DNA of 32,633 nucleotides from Thermomucor indicae-seudaticae (taxonomy: Eukaryota > Mucoromycota > Mucoromycetes > Mucorales > Lichtheimiaceae). Shown one piece after another: positions 11,601 through 20,101 of the stretch. The DNA lies in NCBI GenBank assembly GCA_000787465.1, contig JSYX01000395.1, positions 1-32,633 of the forward strand, written 5' to 3'. A program made the position numbers and the translations under genes. Positions within the stretch are counted from its first letter, which is position 1, and each line of letters opens with the position of its first letter. The notes under the pieces were generated by a model that was given only the letters and a program-made list of their open reading frames with translations, was not told where the DNA came from and made no database searches.

Positions 11601-12462
11601 CATCTCTGCCCTTGGTCACACCACGCACGCCAAAGTAGTCTGAATAAATCTTCTGTATGTGTTCAACACAAAACAAGCGCTCTCTGTCCATTTCTGTCGC
11701 TGCATCGTCCGACGCCGCTTTTAATGGAGTGACCGGGATATTCCCATTCTCATCAAGAAGATCTTTGTTCCGGATGGCGGCCTTGGTTAGGAAAACGCGC
11801 GCTGATACGGCTTGATCCCCTTGACTAGCATACGATAACATCATAGCCCTCATCAGTGCTGCTAATTCACTGATCTCATCCGTCACGTCGATGGCCACCT
11901 GGTCTATTAGTTCGATTACACTGGTCTTCTCATCGTCCGTTAATTCCTGCTTCATAATGCGCCTCAACGGCGCTTCGGAAGACCTTCCCTTGTTTTCTTG
12001 TTCCTGTGGCTGGATGACTATGGGCGTGGCACCTGCCGCCATATCGTCAAAATTGTCCGCAGCGAACGCACGCCATAAAGCCCCAACGTCCACCTTTTGC
12101 CTTTGAAGGACGGAGTAGGTCGTGTCTCTCGGTAGCTTGCCGATACGGTCCGCCAAAGGAAATGTTTCTCTAGGCACTTTCTTCCTCTTCAGTGCCTCCT
12201 GCTTCAGCTTCTCCAATTTTCGTTCCACGCTTGCAGCTCGTGATCCCTGGCTTTTGTCCGCCTTCAAACCAGCAATAACAGTAGAAGCGTCATTGATCAT
12301 ACGGCGCATTTTTACTCGAAAAGCCTCGGTAAGGCGATCCCGAGCTTGCTTCTCGAACTCTGCATATTTATCTTGTGTTTCTTTTGTTTTGCGAGGTAAT
12401 TTTACCGGCTGCCCCGATATTGCGTCGTCCTGGGTCGTCTTCTTTCTTTCTCGGCCAGACAT
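8700..12462 (-). CDS. Fanzor-type RNA-guided nuclease (TnpB-related, Fanzor1-like)
   Basis: Fanzors are eukaryotic relatives of TnpB/Cas12 that cut DNA under guidance of an RNA encoded beside the gene, usually in mobile elements. Exons: 12462 to 11134 or 11259; 11074 (or 11067)-10994; 10931-9546; 9513 (or 9501)-9385; 9323-8700. The product is about 1,140-1,180 aa. Residues 1 to about 440 are a long charged, helical region with basic clusters (RERKKTT, LKRKKVPRE). Nuclease features seen: RuvC-I in SGTDYGLC (Asp codon 9771-9773); candidate RuvC-II Glu in FIGKEGTSFGSR (9141-9143); a zinc finger with CAFC and CYNREC pairs; RuvC-III in TQNRDVIAALN (Asp codon 8871-8873). Introns have CTAAC branch sites, so the gene is adapted to host splicing. 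An in-frame TAA at 11206-11208 must be removed by a 191-nt intron (11068-11258, GTAAAG donor); otherwise, with the 59-nt intron 11075-11133, it truncates the protein. No partner transposase was found. Confidence 0.88.
11068..11258 (-). other. Ambiguous intron and in-frame TAA in the Fanzor gene
   Basis: Read straight, exon 1 meets TAA at 11206-11208, yet the same frame stays open for 24 more codons up to a strong AAG/GTGAGC donor at 11133. From there a 59-nt intron with a CTAAC branch site leads to the next exon. The alternative donor GTAAAG at 11258 with acceptor GCAAGAG ending at 11068 removes the stop and keeps phase 1. In the first model the gene carries a nonsense codon; in the second it is intact. 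Confidence 0.5.
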
Positions 12463-12499
12463 TTGTTAAAGTGTGAACGACGAAAAACCAGAAGATCGG

Positions 12500-12537
12500 G
12501 CTCAAAGAGGCTTGTGTTTCCCGTAGCCTGTTTGAGC
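12500..12537 (-). promoter_or_regulatory. Imperfect 13-bp stem-loop just upstream of the Fanzor ATG
   Basis: GCTCAAAGAGGCT at 12500-12512 pairs with AGCCTGTTTGAGC at 12525-12537 (12 of 13 pairs, 12-nt loop). It starts 38 bp upstream of the Fanzor start codon at 12462. It could be a transcript hairpin, a transposon sub-terminal repeat or a protein-binding site. The pairing is seen directly; the role is unknown. Confidence 0.5.
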
Positions 12538-12971
12538 TTTTACGGAACTCCTGAAACGGATTAGCTAGTTTTCTTTTTTCTTTAGACCTCCGAAGATTAC
12601 GTCATGCGCACGACCACTCTTATGCTAAATTGGCCGTTAGGCCTAATTCTAATAAAGACGACTCCCTTTTCCCTAAGTCCCATATCGAACCCAAGTTCGA
12701 GAAACCAAATCATAGCAAATCCTCCCGCTCCAGACCATTTACTCGAATAACAACCAGCAGCTACTTGTACCAGGAGTGCTGAAATAGTTCAATTCTCACA
12801 AAAACCGCACTTTCAAAGGCGGTCTACCCAAATTTGGAAAACTGAATTTCAGATTCCGCATGGGTGCTTCTTTTTGCTGCTCTTGTCGCACAATTGGGTA
12901 TGACTCCATTAGTCACATCGCTAATGAGCATATACAACCTGTAATTTCAAAATGTATACTCGCAGGCGTGA

Positions 12972-13205
12972 TTAACCGCGACTTCCAATAAAAATATTTT
13001 TTGCAAACTGATTCAGCGATTGCAAGTTTAGTGTCTCCGGAAGTTCATATTTGGGAGCAAGTACAAAGATGCCACCGATTTCAGCATCACTATCTCGCAA
13101 CCGCTGCGTTAACTCTTGCAAGCGACTGACTTGACTGGACGGAAAGGTGGCATTGGCCGCAAATCTTCAAAGTGTGTCCAATACAACGAGGAATTCCTCT
13201 TGGTT
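12972..13205 (-). pseudogene. Decayed ORF remnant, family unknown
   Basis: The minus-strand frame contains protein-like sequence (LQELTQRLRDSDAEIGG, VLAPKYELPETL) interrupted by a TGA near 13165 and closed by TAA at 12972-12974. There is no upstream ATG in frame. I do not recognise the family. It could equally be an exon of an unrecognised gene. Confidence 0.25.
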
Positions 13206-14249
13206 ATTCTCTAGTTGCGTGCTGTTATTGGACTCACGGACTCCTGGTATGACGAACTAGACGACGTGATCGCTCGAACGTACATACCGTTCTCTTTACG
13301 TTGCATCAAGAACAGATGTTCGCGAGGGCGATGCGATCGCGTGTATGGAGGGCACGAACAAGATAGCAAGCAACTAGTTTCCTTCTGCTTTATTGGGAAT
13401 TTTAGATGCAAAACGTGGGACCAGTTATTGAAACCTTTCCTCGTAGGTAATAGTATCCAATGTATGTGCCTCTGTACTGCAGCACACCTTCACTTTCATG
13501 CAAAATGTTTCGCCGTTGTCCGGCACCCTAATGGAAACCAAGAAGTTTAAGGTCCCTTCTCATCGTCGAAAACGACAAGTTGTAGCCACTGTCTGCCGAG
13601 TTCCTCATTACACGCCTGGAAGTAACAAGTACCCCGGCCCCATTACAATCTGGGGTGTATTTGCTGGTCATCCCGGGAAACGGACCTCTTGGGCTGATCG
13701 ATCGTGCTGATTTTCTTGGACTGTTTCTTCTTGCTGACGAACTCAATGGCCTTTTTTGTAGTCTGCTCAATCCAACGCTAGCAGCTGCAGCTAGAAGTTC
13801 GCGGGGAGAGAGCTTGGTCTGAAAGTTACCGGCTTTGATCTGTTTTGAAATTAATGCATGAAAACGGACATTAGCAAGAGCCGCTCGTTGCCAGTGGTCC
13901 TTGCAGGAGCGTTTAAATGGCAATAATAGCATCGTGATGAGGTCAAAGTGGTATCAAATGAAAGTTCAGTTTCTCAGGAACGCAAATTTTGGGGTCTCGA
14001 GGACTGATTCGCAAATGCAGAAGACTTCCATCGGCAGGGAAATTTTCAACTAAAAAAAATTGATTGCATCTTTTTGGGGCCAGACTATAACTGATAATGT
14101 TAAAAGAATAACCAGGCATTGTTAAGGGAAAAAGGGTATTCTACAGATTAAGAAAGAGATAGATAGAATAATACCATTGAACGCCCCGTCTCAACACAAA
14201 ATAACCAGATATATAGAGTAATAGAAACAAGACAGAAAACATAAAGCTA

Positions 14250-15529
14250 TTAAAATCCAGAAACAAATACGAGTTCTTGGAAGCATCTACCCTCAACTTC
14301 GATCTTTTCGTCACCGACGACGATCTCAGCTGTGGCAGTGTCCAGCCATTGATAGATGTACGGCTTCACAACAAATTTCTGCACCAACTTCTTGAGGAAC
14401 CAGGGGATTTCATTCAACACGTCAATCTTGTCCACCAGGTTCTTGACATTAACCAACATTGTGACCGAGACGTCTTTAGGCTCCTCGTCGCTGCCCTCTT
14501 CTTTTATCGTTTTTCCGCGCCATGACAATTTGATCCGCTGTGGAATATCGTATTCGGTCTCAGGGTCCTTTTGCAAGTCAAGTAGCTCGACCGTGTTGTC
14601 AACCGAGACGCTAACCAATTTATCACGAAGAACAAGCGATCCTTGGTTGATATTGATGGCACCGTATTGCTTGGTCGTCTGGAATTGCATCATGGAAAGC
14701 GCCGCATCCGCAGCTTGAAAATCGACAAAGTTCCAATTGGACGCAATAAGCTGAGGTTGCATCCCCTGAATGGCGTGAATAAACATGCCATCGCCTTCGA
14801 CTTCATGCAAAACCTTGTCGACAATAAATGTGCCTTTGGCGACAGCGCGCGGCCAGAACTTGTGAGACACGAAACCGGCAGCTGAGCTCTGGTCGCCACC
14901 GCCCAAATAGGTCTTGCCCTCGCCGACTTTGAATCCACGGTCAACACGAGTAAAGTCCAATGACACGACGAGCTCAGGATGAGTGATCTGCACCTTGTAG
15001 GTTGTCTGCGTAGGATCCAGCGTGATGTTAAAGTGGTCGGTCTTTACGGACCGGCGATCCTCCGACAGCTCAAATTTGTACGACTGGTTAATATTCTTGA
15101 AAACGTTCGTGTTGCTATTGGGGTCATAGAAGCGGCACGTGAAAGACACCGTAGGATTCCAGATACTGGTCAAACAGACAAGTTAGCAAAACGAGAAAAA
15201 AAGGCCTTTTTGGCGTCTTATAGTTACCCAATACTAGAATAAATCAGCTGAACAAAAGCAAAACCACCGTTCTTTGTAGTAATATAAAACACTTGGTTTT
15301 CCGTAGAGGAGCCAGAGGCAAGAGTCCATTCGAGATCGTGCTCATCCAGCTTGCCATAATATTGTCCATCTTTGGCTGTTTCAGCCACTGTCCGAACTGA
15401 TTCAACCGTAGTACCCAAACCGGTAACGTTTGAGACCGTGCTAGTTAACTGTGAAACTGACAACAAAGTGAGCCTTTATTCGACATTACGGTTAAACGTC
15501 ATCTGGGTCTGCTCACACCAAGAGGCCAT
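14250..15529 (-). CDS. SVF1: Svf1-family survival factor (lipocalin-like)
   Basis: Svf1 proteins are fungal two-lipocalin-domain proteins needed for survival under oxidative stress and diauxic shift; yeast Svf1 has been linked to ceramide transfer from ER to Golgi. Exons 15529-15490, 15456-15228 and 15165-14250 give 394 aa, close to family size. Recognisable segments are DGQYYGKLDEHDLEW, GGFAFVQLIYSS, GIWNPTVSFTCRFYDPN and SHKFWPRAVAKG, with a C-terminus holding EIVVGDEKIEVEGR. The first intron (15457-15489) is only 33 nt. It is needed to reach the ATG at 15527-15529 and could be wrong, in which case the N-terminus changes by about 13 residues. There is no signal peptide, so the protein is probably cytosolic and peripheral on membranes. 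The stop is at 14250-14252. Confidence 0.85.
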
Positions 15530-15857
15530 GTTAAAGGGAGAGTGCGTAATCCGAATTTTTTTGCACCACGCACTAGACAGTGTTTTTTCTCTCTCCGTTG
15601 CCGTGACGGGTTGCATGTTTCATCCAACCAACAAAGTTCTCTTTCTGCCATGCAGTTCAAGCTTCCCCATCTTCAGCTACCCTCATATTCTGACAGTGTG
15701 TATGTACTATAATTGGGTATATTTGGAAAAGTTACAATGGAACGGAATCAATTACAGTGCACTTTAAGGTCTGTTTCGGCACTCTTGTATGCGGGCCATT
15801 CTGTCGCCGCCAGAAAGGGTTCTTGATTGGATTGAGGGTTCACGACGGTCGGGCAGG
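15530..15857. other. Spacer between bHLH and SVF1 genes
   Basis: The 328-bp gap between the bHLH stop and the SVF1 start (both minus) should hold the SVF1 promoter and the bHLH terminator. I see no further gene. Confidence 0.5.
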
Positions 15858-16502
15858 TCAAGGTGATTGCTGCTTTCCTTGTGCAGAAGATATCCGCCGA
15901 GCATGCTCCAGTACTTTCATTACTTTGGGTTCTGACAAAATCTCGGATACGGAATGATCTGCGTCTTGGGCAGCTGCTGCTTCTAATAAGGCCAGGTGCA
16001 GCTGCTCGATATAGTCAATCGCCGCCTGAAGAATATTTAACTTTGGAAGAGGCTGATGGAAAGAAGGTGCCGCAATAGGATCCTGGTCTGATCGCGGGTT
16101 GCAGGCTGGGATCAGCGCTTTGAGTTGCTGTATCTTGTCGTTCAGTCTCTCTCGTCTGCGTTTCTCAATGGAGCTGTGTGACAAACGTCGCTGCTGCTCA
16201 CGTATATCTGCTGAGCTCTGCTGTTGGAGCTTGCCCGGTGGTAAGGGTGGAAAGGGCCAGAGTGCTGGCTGGTATCCCGCAGATGACGGTGGCGAAGCCG
16301 GATACAAGGATGGCCAAGGCAGAGAAATCGGAACAGTCTGCTGCTGGTCTTGACGAGTTGTTGCTGCACTTGTATTTGGAGTGCATGATGTTGTAATATC
16401 TCGCGTGACGTCCTGACCTGGTTCTTCTTCGCTACTTTGCCGGCGTCGCTTCGCATCATCTGGGGCTTCAGACGACTCTCTTTTTCTTGAAGACCTTTCC
16501 AT
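15858..16502 (-). CDS. bHLH transcription factor (E-box type)
   Basis: This is a single-exon gene of 214 aa with ATG at 16500-16502 and TGA at 15858-15860. Residues 1-25 carry basic clusters (RSSRKRES, DDAKRRRQ) that look like a nuclear localisation signal. Residues 55-95 are Pro/Ser/Gln-rich. The bHLH domain spans about 106-170: basic region RRLSHSSIEKRRRERL, helix 1 NDKIQQLKALIP, a 20-residue loop, and helix 2 LPKLNILQAAIDYIEQLH. His109, Glu113 and Arg117 are the H-E-R residues that read CACGTG. A short C-terminal tail contains EAAAAQDADHS and no clear leucine zipper. It resembles Pho4/NUC-1/Esc1-like fungal regulators, but targets cannot be assigned. Its own promoter has a CACGTG site. Confidence 0.93.
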   Translation of the reverse strand: MERSSRKRESSEAPDDAKRRRQSSEEEPGQDVTRDITTSCTPNTSAATTRQDQQQTVPISLPWPSLYPASPPSSAGYQPALWPFPPLPPGKLQQQSSADIREQQRRLSHSSIEKRRRERLNDKIQQLKALIPACNPRSDQDPIAAPSFHQPLPKLNILQAAIDYIEQLHLALLEAAAAQDADHSVSEILSEPKVMKVLEHARRISSAQGKQQSP

Positions 16503-16560
16503 GGAAGTGAGTGTAGGATGTAATGAGACGAAGCAAAAAGACTAAAGCATAATTCCAGAG

Positions 16561-16649
16561 TTATATAACTTGCGGAGGATGCAAACGATTGGCGGTTCAA
16601 GAGCATGTCTCAATGCTCGTTTGTCATTGGCTGCCAGAGGGCCCACGTG
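16561..16649 (-). promoter_or_regulatory. bHLH gene promoter: TATA, two CCAAT boxes, E-box
   Basis: Reading upstream from the bHLH start at 16502: TTATATAA at 16561-16568 (about 60 bp), CCAAT (ATTGG on plus) at 16588-16592 and 16626-16630, and a palindromic CACGTG at 16644-16649 (about 142 bp). The spacing is that of a classic fungal promoter. The encoded factor has the residues that bind CACGTG, so autoregulation is plausible (inference). Confidence 0.6.
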
Positions 16650-18223
16650 CTGATCTTCATATTGACGTCCTCTTTCTCCCAAAAGTCAAAGCGTACTTTG
16701 GTGAATATGGCACTAAACGGGACAACATGATTGCTGAGGAACCCTCATGATATGGTGTTTGTCCTGGCTATAAACTTATCCGTATAAAAGGACTTGATTT
16801 GCACACTGAGGGAAACGCTTATCCCATATCTCAAGTGGTAAACTTTGGTTACCAGTATGTAACCAGCAATCGCACACCACAAAGAGGCAGGGTTCCCTCT
16901 CACTGAAAATCCAGTTATGTTTTCTGTAGCGCAAGCTTGATCTTGGGTGTTAGCCATTTCTGTTCGAGCAGAATTATATCCTTAATAAAAGGTTGCAAGA
17001 TCAATGCTGTTCTGTTTGTGGAATTTCGTAGACGGTTCGCATTTTTACAGTGCAAACAAGCGGCTTATATAACGTTACGGTTTATTAACCTTGACCCCGA
17101 ATTTGTCCTGTGGCAAAAAGAGAGCTTTCCATGCAGATACCATTGATTGCCTTAGAGAATCAAATTACCAACAATATTGGACCAGAAAACAGATGCCCCT
17201 CTGCTGTAGTGAACGTTGGCCAGGCACACGGCTGATCAGTCCTGGACGGTCGTGGATCGGCAATGACAGGATGGATATAGGGCGCAAAAGTGATCCTACA
17301 GTACGTCCGTCCTTGTCAGCAAAAGGTCCCAGGTGGCTGCAAACTACATTTCCCCCATTCAAGAACTGTCGCCCAATATCACTGCAGCCAAGCAAGAGAA
17401 AGAGCGTGTACAGTACATGGTAGACCGTCCGGACGAGGATAACTTATCCAAGGTTTGCTTCAACAATACAGGTACATATTCTGTGAAAGACTTTCTCCAA
17501 CGACAACATGTACGGACGTTGGCACTGCAACATCGATTGCTGACATTATAGGTTTTGCCTGGACCTAGGAATATGCGCTGCAATGATTTCTCGGCGTTGC
17601 GCATATATGTAGATGTGGTCCGTTTTCTTCTATAAGCCTAGGCTACCTAAGACAGAGAGTAAACATTTCGAAGGTGATGAATGAGCATTGAAGTCGGGTG
17701 CATTATGCTTATTACGGCTATGCATATGGCGACATAGAGGATGACCCGACCCCCCTCACTTTGCAGCAGGAGCAAGGGCACACGCATGTCTGCAACTCAT
17801 TGGGATCACGACGGCACCGAAAATGCTGTAAACTGATGATCTGTCTAGGGGCAGTAATAGTCCATAAGCATGCCAGAAAATTGTTAACATTGCGCCGATA
17901 AGTTTGGCAGGCAAAACGCTAGGAAAACACGTAGATCGTCGAACCCTGTTGGAAATTTTAACCTTATCCTTGCGTGATGGATGTGTTTGGCGAGGCGGAT
18001 TGCTGCCGTTGATGCATGGGGGTTTACAAAGCCGGATTGCAAGCAGGATGGCCTGTGCCACACGCTCGCGATTGGGTTTCGGATGTTAAATTGCGAGATT
18101 TTTGCTGCACCAAACAATAGGACACGTATTTTCAAACCACGCAATAGCTTTTAAACGTGCAAATAGCCGCCACTCAGCTACCACCTTTCTCCGTTTCATC
18201 ATAAAGTTTTTTTTTGTTCAACA
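16650..18223. other. Long spacer with at most a gene remnant
   Basis: Between the bHLH promoter and the Ctr gene I found no recognisable gene. Short plus-strand frames at about 17091-17640 look partly coding (see the separate entry). The last 150 bp before 18224 should be the Ctr promoter; I found no certain copper-response element in it. Confidence 0.4.
17333..17635 (+). pseudogene. Possible small gene or gene remnant
   Basis: A plus-strand frame from about 17333 (GTG, no ATG) reads VAANYISPIQELSPN and then DNLSKVCFNNTGTYSVKDF. A possible 46-nt intron (donor after 17507, acceptor TTATAG near 17552) joins it to VLPGPRNMRCNDF and a TAA near 17635. No start codon and no known domain are visible. 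It could be a broken gene, a missed multi-exon gene or chance. Confidence 0.2.
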
Positions 18224-18303
18224 ATGGATATGGATCATAGTATGGACGGTATGGACGGTATGGGCGGCATGGACGGCATGGACGGCATGGACGGCATGGG
18301 ATC
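18224..18303 (+). repeat. 9-bp tandem repeat coding Met-rich tail of Ctr
   Basis: Repeats of about ATGGACGGC/T encode the MDG units at the N-terminus of the copper transporter. Such arrays can expand or shrink by slippage in whole codons, changing the number of Met ligands without breaking the frame. Confidence 0.8.
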
Positions 18304-19011
18304 CATGGGATCAGGCAGCAGCAGCGGCAGCAGCCAGAGCCCGTCTAGTCCAATGAGTATGTCTATGATGGGTGTCTTCCACTGGTCCTCTTCGGGGGAT
18401 GGCGTCTGGTTAAGCAGTTGGGTGCCGAATTCTGAACCCAACTACATTGGCGCTTGTATCGGCCTCTTTCTTTTCGCTATCATGTCTCGTGGTCTGCTGG
18501 CTGCCGAAATATACTTTGTCGCCTGGGTCTCTAAGCGGTTTGCACGTCTCCAAGCTCTTGATGCTACTGCAGAAACTCGATTAAGTACCGAGGCAATAAT
18601 AAGAAGCTCTCTACGCATAAAAAGGCACTCGACGAGATTAATTAACTCGTATTTGTCTGTACATAGAACATCCAAAGGCACGATGCGGAGAAATCGGAAC
18701 GAAACGCTTCAATGTCCACGGAAGATCTTGAGGCTCCTAGACAAGGCAGCTTGTCGTCATCAAGAAGACCAAGTTTATTTCCTGAACCATTGGATTTGCC
18801 TGTTGTGCCTCCTTTCTCGTGGTCTCACGATACCGTTCGAAGTTTCCTGACTGTTCTGGCTTCCTTTGTAAACTACCTTCTTATGATGGTTGTCATGACC
18901 GGCAACGGCGGTTTTTTCATTTGTATAGTTTGTGGGATCTTCGTCGGTGAATTGGTCTTTGGTCGTTTCCGGTCCTTGGGAGGATTTAGAAACAACGATC
19001 ATATCCATTAA
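18224..19011 (+). CDS. Ctr-type copper transporter
   Basis: Ctr proteins are trimeric channels that import Cu(I) across the plasma membrane or release it from vacuoles. The N-terminus is Met/Asp/Gly-rich (MDMDHSMDGMDG, with tandem MDG units to about residue 27), a typical copper-capturing tail, followed by a Ser/Gly linker. TM1 is NYIGACIGLFLFAIMSRG, then a cytosolic loop. TM2 is FLTVLASFVNYLLMMVVM, with the MxxxM copper filter, and TM3 has the GxxxG helix-packing motif (ICIVCGIFVGELVFG). The two halves lie in different frames, so an intron lies between about 18540 and 18724. A GTACCG donor at 18585 with the acceptor ending at 18724 keeps frame; a donor at 18537 with the acceptor at 18677 also fits. 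The loop sequence is therefore uncertain. No C-terminal Cys cluster is seen. Confidence 0.9.
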
Positions 19012-20101
19012 CCGATCACGTCCATTGACGATCGCCCAGAACACCCGCCGCGAACCATCATTTTGGTCACTACTCCCCTCTCCATACTTTTTACACATGT
19101 ATATTAGTGTCTTTATAGTTATACCATATTTTCTGTCCTTTTTCCTTTCTCCTATCATTTGAGAAGTGTACCCTTTGTACGAATAGCTGAATATTATCCC
19201 TTTGTCAATATCGATCTTATGGTTCGGTTTACGCATAATGTTGTAACGGGTGATCGGGAAGCTGTAAATTACAATGGATGGTGCTGTCTACGGAAAATTC
19301 TCATGATGCCTGTATCCTTGCCAACTGGTGGTACAGCGTTGTCTTGTAGCGCTCAAATAAGCCGAATATCGCGTCATGACACCAGATGGGAATTTGAATA
19401 TTTCTTAGCGCCGCAGAGCAAAAATAAGCGAAGTGCAGCATCCCAATTCGAGCGTGGGTAGCTTGGATGCCGCTGTACATTACTCGGATCAAGAACATAG
19501 CAACAAATGCAGAGTGCACCGGTACAAAATCATATCGCTGATTATGATTACGCAGTTCAGCATCAAGGAAGAATTACTGTCCTTTGTGGACAAACTACCT
19601 TCTTTTGCGGCTGCAGAAAATGTACTTTCTTCGTACCACGCAGCCCCAAGGTTACAAAAGATGCTGCATGTTTCAACGGTTTGAGCCTCCGAACAACTGG
19701 GAGGAGACAACGGGTTTGACGGAGAAACCGAACCGCTTCAGCAGAATTCCATCTGCAATACCTACCATCGCACACTTCATCGATCCTTTGGGATCTCCAA
19801 TTCAGCAACCCAGAGGTACTTGCGATTGACCAACACAGTAGCTACTCTTGAGCGATTACGCAGGCTGCTAAAGCGCACTCTTCAGTCCGCACATCATATA
19901 AGCGGTCCTTCGCACCCGTCACAGCAAGGGAGTACTCTAGTTATTTCTTCCCGTTCTGCGTCTCTCGCTCGTTGTGTGCTTTTTTGTCTTTGGACTTGTT
20001 ATTGGACTCGGCAACGTCACCGATAGTACGCGTATTGGAACCACTTTACTTCATTACTATAGCGCACAGGCCTCGCGCTTCATCTTTGGTTTCATCCAGC
20101 A
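19012..20101. other. Spacer upstream of the adenylate cyclase gene
   Basis: About 1.1 kb without a convincing ORF. It should contain the Ctr terminator and the CYR1 promoter and 5' leader. The short frames on both strands have no recognisable domains. Confidence 0.45.

Larger units (their letters stand above)
12463..14249. other. Spacer upstream of the Fanzor gene; decayed coding traces
   Basis: No intact gene is seen. The left end is the Fanzor 5' flank, with a strong hairpin at 12500-12537. On minus, 12972-13205 is open except for one TGA and reads like protein (for example NQEEFLVVLDTL, RDSDAEIGGIFVLAPK). On minus, 13528-13932 has a 134-codon frame whose neighbouring frames also look partly coding (KKAIEFVSKKKQSKK). 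This suggests an old gene or element broken by frameshifts. I cannot name the family. Confidence 0.4.

Noticed and set aside
13215..13710. Plus-strand ORFs of 111 and 70 aa
   Set aside because: No domain, no splice logic, and the opposite strand looks at least as coding; treated as decayed DNA.
12463..14249. Search for terminal inverted repeats pairing this side with 8184-8699
   Set aside because: No convincing match by eye; element boundaries cannot be set from this window alone.
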